Source: Typha latifolia
Lineage: Eukaryota; Streptophyta; Magnoliopsida; Poales; Typhaceae
Reading direction: 5' to 3'
DNA length: 64,000 nt
Assembly (NCBI GenBank): GCA_019914945.1
Contig: CM034106.1
Coordinates: forward strand, 2,728,001 to 2,792,000
This document shows, one piece after another, positions 34,949-44,819 of the stretch. The position numbers and the translations under genes are program-made. A model generated the notes under the pieces. It had not been told where the DNA came from, made no database searches, and was given only the letters and a program-made list of their open reading frames with translations. Within the stretch, counting starts at the first letter, position 1. Every line of letters starts with the position of its first letter.

Positions 34949-36464
34949 ATTTTCTAACGAATTCAAGATCGCAGAGTTTGGATGGCCAGATCTTGAGATA
35001 TTGGCTGAACAGTAGTCGAAGGTCGGATGAACCCTAGCTTGTTAGCCCTGCAATGACTAGATAGGTGCTAGGTTAATTCTTTCAAAGTGAAGAGGGAGAA
35101 GTTGTGTAGAAGAGGGGGATTAGGAGTTAGAGGAAGCTGACCAAGGACTTAGGCGGTAGAAGGAAGGAGATGAGAGAGGACGCCAATGACTAGAGCAAGA
35201 AGGAATGAGATAAATGCATAATGTCATTTCAATTATGAGATAAACTTCAATTAGAGTTTCTTCCACATATTTATAGAGGCTCATTCTAAGGAACCAAATA
35301 ACTAAATTAAAATCCTAACAAACTAATATTTTTCAACGTGGTGCGTTCAAACGCGTTCGATCGCATTTGAACGGACAAATATCGTTCTCTATCTTTGCGA
35401 ACTCACGTGGGTCTTTCGAGCTCAAATGCCCCCGAGCAAAATGCTGATACGATTTGGACTTCACCGACGTCGTCTCGAGCATGGATTCACTTTAGGAGTG
35501 TTTTTATTTCATGTTTTAGTGTTTAATTTCCATTAAAATAAGTTTTCTGTAAGTCGCGTTCGAACGCGGGTGGAGTGAGTTCGAACGCGGTTTGTGAACG
35601 GGGTTATGAACGTGGAGAAGAGAATGTACTGTGCGTTCGAACCCGGTGCGTTCGAACGCACTGTGAATGCCTGCATCGCGTTTGCAAATACCGACAGGCG
35701 CGTTCGATCACGCGTTCGAACGCCTGCATCGCGTTCGCAAATCCAGAAGAGCTAATTCGGTGCGTTCGAACGCGGTCGGCGAAAATTATGTTTTAGGGTT
35801 AATGTGAGTTGTTGGTTAGCCTATAAAATGATATGTAGGGCAACCAAAATTATTATTGATTATTGAGATTGAGTTTTGCCTTGCCTCCTTCGTCTTCTTC
35901 GCTCCCGTTCTCTCAATCCCCAGCGACGCCGCTTCTAACCTCCCTCGTCCGGCTAATCACCCTAGTCCCTAAGGGGTGGCCCTCTTCTCCCCCTTCGTCC
36001 AATCTATCCAACACTTGCCCTAATCCTTCCATCAACCACAACCGTTCCACCATCACTTTTCACTAGTGCCACCACATTAACGCCGGTCCACCACCATCCA
36101 CCATTACCTAGGATCTCGTGCCTCCATCCACGAATCCAAAACAGAGCATCCTGACGTTCGTCCACTAAACGAACGATATCTCGAGATCCCCAACTCCGAT
36201 TCGACTGTAACTAGATTTGTTGGAAAGCTCTTTTACGAGGCTACAACATATCAAAATCTCACGTCGATCCGACGACAGCATATTTTGGGATCTAATTTCA
36301 AAGTTCCGTGCCAGATCGTATCAAGCTGGTATCAGAGCCTTAGCCTCAAAGAGAAGATCGTATCAAATGCCTTATTTTTTCAAGCAAACACAAACTAAAT
36401 AAATAGATTCATCCCAATAAACTCAATGTGCCGCGAATGGATCCAATTCAACCAACTCGTACCA
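34949..36464 (-). mobile_element. LTR fragment of the Gypsy family, split by a nested insertion
   Basis: Two pieces, 34949-35439 and 36371-36464, together resemble the LTR at 28528-29353 from its middle (TTTTCTAACGAATTCAAGAT) to its end (AAATAAATAGATTCATCCC, then CCAATTCAACC). The first part of that LTR is absent. The break between the pieces is where the nested element at 35445 sits. The match is clearly more diverged than that between the two LTRs of the Gypsy element, so this is an older copy or another subfamily. Orientation follows the Gypsy element. Confidence 0.7.
35440..36370 (+). mobile_element. Nested LTR element with primer site and nearly lost 3' LTR
   Basis: The element at 35445-36365 is flanked by a perfect 5-bp duplication, AATGC (35440-35444, 36366-36370). 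The LTR runs 35445-36323 (879 bp), beginning TGATACGAT and ending ATCGTATCA. It is followed by AGC and the primer site TGGTATCAGAGCC (36327-36339), then about 16 bp, then the last 11 bases of the LTR again (AGATCGTATCA, to 36365). So nearly the whole internal region and the 3' LTR are gone while the outer end is kept. The LTR contains GTTCGAACGC palindromes at about 35557-35780. The frame at 35863-36066 lies in the LTR and is not called. Confidence 0.85.
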
Positions 36465-36479
36465 TAATCTAGTCACATA

Positions 36480-37074
36480 TGTAAAATGTCTTATATACCT
36501 TTTAATTTATCGGCGGATAAAAATTATTTATAGTAACTAATTGGTTAGTATCATATCATTGATTTAGTGGTGAACAATTTTAGTAAATAAGTTTATGAGA
36601 AGGTTAAGTACTTTTTTTAAGTACTCTTTTTTACTATCCTAGTGTTTCATTATTTCATAATATAATGCAGCAATACTCTAAATCCAAGAAATTAGTAGGT
36701 TATTAATCACCATCATTGTCACGAAATAAGTGTTGAATTATCTATTCTGTCTTCTCTTGATTGTATTAATGGGAATTATGTAGCATATCAAGAGGAAATT
36801 GGATAAGTTTAACGAGTAATTTAACCCCATTTCAGAGAGTACGGTGATCTAATTTAGCACAAAATAAACTTAAAGGCACAATTACAAATGTCATACTTAT
36901 ATTAGAGACTAAGTTTAACCACAAGTTTTATCTCTTAGAATACTAAAAATACTCTTATCTAGAGTACAATTACAATTGTCATACTTCTTCAAAAATATTT
37001 TTCTCAAGTTATTTTAGTAAATTTAGTTAGTGTGGGATTAAGCTAAAAAGGATATCAAGGCTATTTTTATAAAT
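36480..37074. other. Intergenic, no gene seen
   Basis: AT-rich sequence with no recognisable frame or repeat ends. Confidence 0.5.
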
Positions 37075-37498
37075 TTATTTATAGAGAAATTTGCATATAA
37101 CACGCTGTCTTATAACGAAATTATAGTTAGCACCCTATATTTTCACTATTTATAAATTAAGCTCTATAATTTAGCGAATACCTGTAGAAAATACTATGTT
37201 GTTAGATTTGTTAATTAAACTTAACCAAGCATATGGGCTAAATTAAATGTACTAAAAAATTTATAAAAATACCCTCAACCAAGTCATACTAATAGCGTTT
37301 AGTTATTTTGAAAATAAGAATATTTTAGTTATTTTAGAAATAAAATATCTCTACTTAATGGAATATTTTCACTGTGTTAGCTCAAATGCAACATATTCAC
37401 TAAATTATATGACTTGATTTATAAATAGTGAAATATAGGGTGTACATCATAATTTTGTTAAAAAATAGGGTGTTATATGCAAATTTTTCTTATTTATA
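37075..37498. mobile_element. Mutator-type MITE, copy C (best preserved)
   Basis: The element at 37084-37489 (406 bp) has inverted ends of about 110 bp (GAGAAATTTGCATATAACAC on the left; GTGTTATATGCAAATTTTTC on the right). A perfect 9-bp target duplication, TTATTTATA, lies at 37075-37083 and 37490-37498. Long inverted ends plus a 9-bp duplication are the hallmark of Mutator-like elements. The element has no transposase. Confidence 0.9.
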
Positions 37499-37597
37499 AT
37501 ATAAAATAGACTATAGTCTAAGGTTAACGTTATGAGTAGTTAGTTAAAAACATAGGGTGCCATATAAAAATCACAGGCAAAAAGATGAGGTCGGTCG

Positions 37598-38181
37598 TAG
37601 GGGTGTAAACGAGCCAAGCTTGATCGAGCGTGGCTCTAATCAAGCTTGGATTGAAATTAATTTTGAACCTATCTTTGTGATCAAGCTTGAATTAAAATAA
37701 TTTTAATCCAAGCTAATTTCAAACTCGATCCAATTTCGAGCTTAAATGAGCTTAAACGAGCTGCTCAATTAGTAATTTCAAACCTTATCAATTTCAAACC
37801 ATTTTTGAGCCTAAGCAAGCTTGAATTAATTTAGGCTTGAATCAAGTTTGAAATAAAACCTAATTCAACTATAAAGATATAAATGGGTTAGAAAACTACA
37901 AGCAATCAAAATATAAATTACAAGTTACAAAGATAATTGTATCAAAAAACTACAAGCAACCAAAATAAATTACAAACAATAAAGATAATTGTGTCAGAAA
38001 ATAATAGCTGAATAGGTGAAAGGGTTTTGATTTGATGGTTCATATTAGTTTGATATTACTCATATTATATATATATATATATATATTCGAGCCTTATCGA
38101 GCCGACTCGATCGAGCCGGCTCTGGATCAAGATTGGCTCGAATTTAATTTCGAGCCTAGCTTTAATGATCAAGCTCGGCTT
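37598..38181 (+). mobile_element. GAGCC-family hAT-type element, copy 2, truncated
   Basis: It starts TAGGGGTGTAAACGAGCC and follows copy 1 (5283-5986) closely, including the CAAGCTTGAATTAAAATAAT block and the (AT)n near 38068. It lacks about 45 bp of one internal repeat, and stops at GCTCGGCTT about 85 bp before the expected right end, so no target duplication can be read. Confidence 0.8.
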
Positions 38182-38239
38182 GGGCAGAAGATAAATAGCT
38201 TAAAGACAGGTGTTCATAACGAAAATTACTTAAAATAGG

Positions 38240-38900
38240 GTGCTATCTGGAAATTTCATTTATTTTCTACGTCTACTGTGAAAGTCCAATCATAACTCCC
38301 CAAATCAACTGGCTATAAACTAAAAAATAAATAAAATATTTCTAGTGAAAATTAAGAATAAATTGCCCCCACAAGCCACTAAAAGTGGAGTCTCCACCAA
38401 AAGAGTTGACTTAATTATAGAAATAGATTCTAAAGACAAAATTTCACTCTCAAAACTTAATTGCAAAAAAATAGTTGTTGTTGCAAAGTTTCTCATGTCA
38501 ATCTTACTTTTTGCATCTGTGGTCTATAAATGAAGTCTTCGGTCGTTCTCTGCATCTACTTGGCCAACCAACCATCAACCTTCTCAGAAGCTTGAGTTCA
38601 TTTGGTCAAATGGGTTACTGAGAAGAATCAAAAGTTTCCACGATTTGCTTCTCGGGACCACCAAATAGCGTTGACTCCATTGGTTCTTATTTCAACTGTT
38701 GGATAGTTTTTTTTACTTTGTTTTGTTTCTAACTGCAAAGCTTAGTGGTTGCAGTGGAAACTCTAGAAGGTCAGGAAGGTAGAATAGAATTAGGGCCTTT
38801 CAAATGGAGCTCTAAGTAGTTTGGTCAAAAATTGGCCCTTCCAATTTATAATAATTAGTTGAAAATTGGGTTTTGTTAGAACACTTCAAAGCTTTTAGGT
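38240..38900. other. Intergenic, no gene seen
   Basis: AT-rich sequence between the truncated hAT-type copy and the Copia element. No recognisable gene. Confidence 0.5.
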
Positions 38901-38907
38901 TTCTAAC

Positions 38908-39296
38908 AGCGATGAATGAGAAAACAAAATAAACTAAGGTTTTATATCCTTGATGTTTCCTTCTCATTACAGTTAATGTAAAAGGATTAGAATGATGTAA
39001 TTGTGTGTTTTATTACGATGAATCAAGTACATAAATAGGAGGAGATTACAACAATCTCTCCTACAATTAAGCTTGTTTATCCAACAGATTAGGATAGAGC
39101 TGTTATATACAAGGAAAGTAAATAACAAACAGATTAACCAAATCAATAATAATAGTAATAAAATCTGATTTCGATATTTCTTTCCAATACTCCCCTCAAG
39201 TTGGAACACAATCTGATTTCGATATTTCTTTCCAACAAACACCCCTCTCAAGTTGGAACCAAATCTGATTTCAATATTTCTTTCCAACACTCCCCC
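38908..39296 (-). repeat. 3' LTR region of a Copia element
   Basis: On the minus strand a polypurine tract (TTGAGGGGGAG) is followed by TGTTGGAAAG, the usual Copia LTR start, just downstream of the polyprotein relic. The tract-plus-LTR-start segment is present three times in tandem (about 39163-39210, 39211-39261, 39262-39305). The LTR end is near 38912 (TCTCATTCA on the minus strand). The terminal 69 bp (38908-38976) recur at 41099-41167. Confidence 0.75.
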
Positions 39297-39317
39297 TCAA
39301 GTTGGAAAGTGAATATC

Positions 39318-41118
39318 TTACATTCCCAACTTGCGTACCCTAGGTATAAATATTTCCTTTCCCAAAGGTTTAGTTAACAAATCTACTAATTGATTTGCTG
39401 AGCCAATATGCTTGGTAATTATTGAACCATCTTGAATCTTATCTCGAATATAGTGACAGTCCATTTCTATGTGCATTGTGCATTCATGAAAGACTGGGTT
39501 TACTGCTATATGCAGAGCGGCCTTGTTGTCACAATATAAGGAAGCAGGTCCATGGTGAATAAGGCCTAAGTCTCCTAATAGGCACCAAAGCCATGTTAAC
39601 TCGCAACAAGCTCCAGTCATTGCACGGTATTTCGCTTCGGCTGAAGACAATGATACAGTTTTCTGCCGTTTTGATTTCCATGAAATTAGTGAGGACCCAA
39701 GGAACACATAATACCCTGTAGTGGATCGTCTAGTGAGAGGACAACCTCCCCAATCTAAATCACAGTAGGCTTGCAATTTCAAATCATTTTTTGAAGAAAA
39801 GAATAGACCTTGACCTGGGACACCCTTTAGATATCGAACAACACGTAAGGCTGCCTCCATATCATGTCTTCTAGGTTGACGCATGAATCTACTCAAGACA
39901 TGAACATAATAGGTGATATCAGGTCTTGAAACTGTCAAATATATCAGGCGGCCAACCAATCTTATGTATCTGCCTGGATCTTTAAGAAATTCATCTTTAT
40001 CTGACAGTTTTAAGCCTCTTTCCATAGGAGTGTCCACTAGAGCAGCATTTAATAGATCTGCATCTTTAATTATTTCTAATGCATATTTTCTCTGTGACAT
40101 AAAAATTTCATTCCTAGATGCAAAGATTTCTATTCTTAGGAAATATTTCAACTCGCCAAGGTCTTTAAGATTGAGATTTTTATACAAATGCTTCTTGATG
40201 GCAGCAATACTCAATACTGTTTGGATCATTTCTAGTGATCAAAATGTCGTTGACATAAATTAGGAGAATGGTAAAGGACTTGCCTTTCTTTTCGGTGAAG
40301 AAGAAGTAGTTGGCTCGTGATTGTACAAAGCCAGCGGAAGTGATGATAGAAGAAAACTTTGAAAACCACGAGCGGGAGGCTTGCTTCAATCCATAGAGCG
40401 ACTTGTGTAGGCGACAGACAAGATGTTCTTCCCCCTGTCTCCAAAGCCCTAGTGGTGGAGACATGTAAATTTCTTCAGTCAGGTCACCGTGGAGAAATGC
40501 ATTGTGGATATCAAGCTGATGAAGTGGCCAGCCTCTGGCAGCGGCTAAGGCAAGAAGACAGCGAGCAAAAATAATTTTTGATGTGGGAGAGAAAGTCTCA
40601 TGGTAGTCGATGCCCTCTATTTGGGTGAATCCTTGAGCAACCAAGCGTGCCTTATGTCGCTCTATTGTACCATTAGAGTGACGTTTGATCTTGTAAACCT
40701 AACGACATCCTATGGGTTTCTTGCCAGCCGGAAGAGAGGTCAGACTCCATGTGCCATTGGCAACAAGGGCATCTAACTTAAGCTTCATTGCATCACGCCA
40801 TTGAGGGTTGGTGATAGCATCACGCCATTGAGGGTTGGTGATAGCATCACGCCATTGAGGGTTGGTGATAGCATCACGCCAAGGAAAGAGTAGAGAATAG
40901 GTATTATTTGGAGAATAAGGAAAAATATCTTCTTTAAAATGGACGTCTCTACTTGTGAAAAAAATTTTTGTTAATAAATAAAAAAGTTTGTAACCTTTTT
41001 GACCTATCGGGTATCCAATGAAAATGGAAGGTGTAGCTCGATAGTCAAATTTATGAGAGGTATGAATGTCGATACCTCTATCTGCTTCAAGACTGTATAG
41101 CAATGAATGAGAAAACAA
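39318..41118 (-). pseudogene. Ty1/Copia polyprotein relic (integrase end, RT, RNase H)
   Basis: Three minus-strand frames in order. 41118-40699 begins in the post-integrase region (FDYRATPSIFIGYPIGQKGY) and ends at an in-frame stop where Copia proteins have Trp in the RWVYKIK motif. 40644-40180 continues as RT: GFTQIEGIDYHETFSPTSK, HQLDIHNAFLHGDL, and YVND where YVDD is expected at the catalytic site. A frameshift near 40200-40230 leads to 40229-39318 with the RT end and RNase H (SLSSAEAKYRAM, LYCDNKAALHIA, and a DLLTKPLG end). The gag, protease and most of integrase are missing. A 27-bp unit encoding WRDAITNPQ is repeated three times at 40791-40871. Not functional. Confidence 0.92.
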
Positions 41119-41167
41119 AATAAACTAAGGTTTTATATTCTTGATGTTTCCTTCTCATTACAGTTAA
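41099..41167 (-). repeat. 69-bp copy of the Copia LTR end
   Basis: Identical to 38908-38976 except at two positions. On the minus strand it directly precedes the integrase fragment, so it looks like the last bases of a 5' LTR joined to internal sequence by a deletion. Homology stops abruptly at 41167. Confidence 0.8.
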
Positions 41168-41700
41168 AGATCAAAAGAATGTGTTTTGACATTCACTTAT
41201 TTGAATCTGATGTCTTATAGCTGGTCTGAGTAGATTTGTCTATAGGAATTTCCCATTCCCCTCTCTTGTGAGAGCTTTTTTCGGATGCTAGCATTGTTGA
41301 TCTTTTGTCTAGGAGGGAAGAGGTCTTCCTCCTCCCTATGAGACCATCATCTTTGTTCTCTCCTTCTCTTTCTCCATCTTTCTTCCTTCCTTAGATCGTG
41401 GGCTGTCAGTGGTTTTTAGTTAAGACTGGGTGTTGGCGCACAGCTCGTCAACATCCTCATCAGTCCTTTCTCCTTTTCCTCTCCTTTCTCTTCTCCTCAC
41501 ATAACTTGGTCTCGACCTTTCTCACTATTGCTTGCCAACGTGGCAAAGCATTGGAGAAATTTTGGGGGCTTTCCACCTCTACATTTTGAGTAAGAGGATG
41601 TAGCCACGTTCTATTGCTTCTTTCATTTGCTCCACTTCCATCAGTTGAGATTGATTTTGTATGTTTGAAAATTTTAGATTTTTTTGTAGTGTTTCCTCTT
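41168..41700. other. Unassigned sequence
   Basis: No recognisable gene. A CT-rich stretch (41335-41385, 41465-41500) is present. Part may belong to the retroelement that carries the RNase H relic just downstream. Confidence 0.4.
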
Positions 41701-41710
41701 CACTATTTTT

Positions 41711-42300
41711 GTGGTCGGAAGCTTGGTGGATCCAAGAGCAATCCAGCTGGCTAGGGAGTACATTAGGCCACCCAAAGTATCTCTAACAAAGAAAACAGGG
41801 AATGTAAGATGGGAGTCACTTAAGGCAAGGTGGCTTAAGCAAAACATTGATGAGGCTTATGTTGTTGGAGAATATCAAGATGGTGCAGGAGTGATAATTC
41901 GAGACAAAAGAGGTTTGCTTCGAGCTATCGCGTGGGAGCAGTGCCCTAGTGAGTCGATCATCCTCTCAAAATCTTGTCCAATTTGGTTAGGTCTCCATAT
42001 GGCCCCTAGAGGGCCCAATATTATCCTTACGACAGATTCCTTAGATGTAGTCAGAATCGTCAAAAGATAAATATTTAGTTCTTGGAGGGTGAGGAACATA
42101 ATTGAAGAGTGTCTAGAGTTAATGAAGGGATTCAACAATTTTAGGGTGCAATATATTGTTAGGGGAGGCAATTAGGTGGCTAACTAGGCAGCACATTCAA
42201 GTAGGCGTCCCTTTTTCCCTAGACTTTTGTACAATTTTGTCTCTTGACTCCGGCCTCTACATAGCAAGAATTAGGGCATTTAAGCTGAAACAAGCTAACA
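41711..42300 (+). pseudogene. RNase H-like (RVT_3) relic of a non-LTR element
   Basis: A 119-residue frame from 41711 contains WLKQNIDEAYVVGEYQDGAG, VIIRDKRGLLRAIAWEQCPS and ILTTDSLDVVRIVKR, matching the WLK.N.DGA...G.G.VIRD..G and TDS blocks of the RNase H-like domain of plant LINEs and related host paralogues. The second catalytic position (normally E in AE..A...GL) reads SKSCPIWLGL here. Beyond the stop at 42068-42070 the similarity continues (SSWRVRNIIEECLELMKGFN, VRGGN-stop-VAN) with further stops. The Asp of the first motif is retained as NIDEA. Confidence 0.7.
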
Positions 42301-42671
42301 ATTGTAAAAGAAAGTTCTCTATTTTTATCCTCTCCATGACATGAGTGTTAGTCTATTTGTTTCTCTACTCTTTATAACAGTATAGTAATGCAAGCTGTGC
42401 ATACTTGGGTTAGTGGAGGTCATGACGGTACCATTATACATCAAACCATGTTGCTTCTATATTCCTTCCAAGACTGGATGATATTCTAAACTTTATGCCC
42501 ATCGAGCTTAATGTCATATGTTTTTCTTCTTGAAGGTCATAATGCCCAACAACATACAGAGGAGATAGGGCGACAATCTTTAGTATCATTTCCTTTGTTA
42601 TGCTATCTTTCTAGACAAGTTTGAGGCTTATCTTATTATCTCCTTATATCAAACGTTGTAGCTTTCTTCAT

Positions 42672-43174
42672 GTTATGAATAGATGTGTCAAAATAAACGA
42701 GCGGCCTAAGCTCGGCTCGACTAAAGCTCAGGCTCGGCTCGATTTGGCTTGAGCTGAGCCGAGCCTTAGCCTTATTTTAAGGCTCAATTTGTATTTCGAG
42801 CCAAACTTGAGCTCGCTCAGGTTCAACCCGATAGGCACAACTTAAATATAATATTTATTAATATTATATATATTAATATATATTTTATATAAATATATTT
42901 ATAACTATTAGATCTTTGATCAAATGGTTACTATTATGCCTCCTCCTTCTCCTCTTTCACCTCCTCATCCTCCTCCCTTGACCTCGGCAAGCCGCTGCCC
43001 CACCATCTCCTCCTCCTCCTCCTCTCTAATCAAGCTCGGGCTCAGTCTAGCTTGGCTCGAGTTGAGTTGAGTCAAGCCTAAAACATCTTTAGAGGACTTG
43101 AAATTAATTCCAAGTTGAGCCTGAGCTAAAGCCAACTCGCTCAGGCTCGGCTCGTTTACACCCCTAGTTATGAA
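42672..43174 (-). mobile_element. GAGCC-family hAT-type element, copy 3
   Basis: The element at 42680-43166 (487 bp) is flanked by a perfect 8-bp target duplication, GTTATGAA (42672-42679, 43167-43174). Its left end (TAGATGTGTCAAAATAAACG) corresponds to the right end of copy 1, and its right end (CTCGTTTACACCCCTA) to the left end of copy 1, so it lies in the opposite orientation. The interior is GGCTCG/GAGCC repeats, an AT-rich centre and a (CCT)n run. The frame at 42965-43204 is a by-product of the repeats. Confidence 0.88.
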
Positions 43175-43509
43175 TAAAGTCTCGCTTGTGAGATTTCTCC
43201 CCAAAAGAAAAAAAACAATGTTAAGAATTTGTATGTGAGCGCACCTTAGCCTTTAGAAATTCATGGGATCCATAAATTAAAAACTAATTTTTACATTACA
43301 CTTTACATATACATATATATATATATATATATAGCATTCTCTTATTTTAAATTTCTCTCATTTCTAAAGTTCCAATATTGCAAACATCTTAAAAAGAGAG
43401 AATATAAGATAAATAAATTTCAAAAGTTTGTAGGTCTTAATAGAAAATTGCCTTCACCATTATCTTTGGATAGAGAAACTAATAGTTGTATTAGTGAAAA
43501 CTACATAGA

Positions 43510-44009
43510 TATTTAAGTAGCGGTGAGAATGCGTCAGACTGAATCCGACCCGATCTAATTTCATATTTGAGTTTTGCTAAAATATAGGTTAAGATTTCCT
43601 ATCCATCTTGATACCCAAATTCGTATCAATACCCATATAGTCTATGCAGATAAGGATATAACTTCAAAAGTAATATCTAAATCAATATCTGCATTAGTTT
43701 CAAATATTTTATAACTTATGATATACAAAGACATTTTAATACTTTTATATAAATTTTTAATCTAATTTTCTCGTATAAATACTGATTGTCTACAGAGTTT
43801 AGTAATTATGTTACAAATTCTTATATATTCAAAAAATAAATATGGATATATTTAAAATCAGATCCGTATTCATGGTTGTACTTAGCAGATATGGTAATTA
43901 AGCTTATTATCCGTATTTGGATTTGTATCCAAAGAAAAAAAAATATGATACTGATATGATTTATCACAATCGGATTTATATCCAATATGTTTTCACCACT
44001 AGGTTTAAG
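43510..44009. mobile_element. Probable non-autonomous hAT-like element
   Basis: The element at 43518-44001 starts TAGCGGTGAGAA and ends TTTTCACCACTA, an inverted match at 10 of 12. The flanks TATTTAAG (43510-43517) and GGTTTAAG (44002-44009) share their last six bases, an imperfect 8-bp duplication. The interior contains ATCCG/CGGAT-type degenerate repeats and no coding frame. Confidence 0.65.
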
Positions 44010-44392
44010 TGTAACTAGCAAAGGCTCAAACATAAGGCCATCTTCGCAATCGCCTAGGGCTCCAATCCAAATAAAATTTTAGAGCTTAGATAATGGGTCT
44101 CCAAGTGTCCACGCTCTAATATATTTGGGGGCCACATTAGGTTAAATATAGTTGAGTTGAGCTTATTGAACAAAGTTTTACAACCACTTTTATACCGTCA
44201 CATATGGTTATAATTTATGTTGAGCCAACTCTAAGTGTCACAAATAAGGCCCAACCACTAACATAGGTAGCTGAGACCTATCACTCATAATAGACGTTAT
44301 ATATTTAAATCTCACCTTAGGTATAGGAGTGATCATGGTGAAAATTTCATGTAGTGTTGTGTGTGTGTAAGATTTGCGTCTAGTCTAAGAAC

Positions 44393-44470
44393 AAGCACTA
44401 GCACAAGTGGTTAGGGTTAAATTTTGACAAAGGTCATGAGTTCAAAGCCTACCTTGAGCTCCTACCTTAT
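44393..44470 (+). mobile_element. Possible tRNA-derived SINE head
   Basis: TAGCACAAGTGGTTAGG resembles a Pol III A box, and GAGTTCAAAGCC about 35 bp later resembles a B box. The spacing is right for a tRNA-derived SINE. No target duplication or poly-A/T tail was secured. Similar B-box-like phrases (ATATTCAAATCC, ATATTTAAATCT) occur at about 44776 and 44309. Low confidence. Confidence 0.3.
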
Positions 44471-44819
44471 GTATCATGTGTTCGTATCTTCGTTGGGGGG
44501 ATTGAGTTTCGAGAAATTACCTTTGGCTCTATGTTCAGAAAAAAAAATGCCCTCAGGGAAGAAAGAAGAAAGTAGCTTAGCAGAGAAAAGAATCTTTGTT
44601 CTCAGTCCAAGTAAGCCCGTCCTAGCAATAGTGGTTGAAACTGGTCTCAATCTCGAAGATAAACGGATGCCTAGCTGCCTTAATCTCTACTTCTTTCAAT
44701 TACCAGCGTGTTGCGCAGCCAATTTGAAGCGACTGTCTCCACACCAAACAAGTAGTCTCATCCAATATAATGTCATATATTCAAATCCAATCCTAAGCCT
44801 AGAAGGTAGTTTGTAGTGA

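Noticed and set aside
35575..36066. Cys- and Arg-rich frame at 35575-35796 and a Pro/Ser frame at 35863-36066
   Set aside because: Both are inside the nested LTR (35445-36323); the Cys/Arg pattern comes from GTTCGAACGC repeats.
36327..36339. TGGTATCAGAGCC considered as part of a tRNA gene
   Set aside because: It is the primer-binding complement next to an LTR end; no tRNA cloverleaf or A/B boxes around it. The same applies to 30697-30708.
42965..43204. 79-residue minus-strand frame
   Set aside because: Lies mainly inside the hAT-type element at 42680-43166 and crosses its target duplication; product of its internal repeats.
44424..44816. 130-residue plus-strand frame
   Set aside because: No recognisable domain; it overlaps the SINE-like head and repeated ATATTCAAATCC phrases, so it is probably a repeat-derived chance frame.
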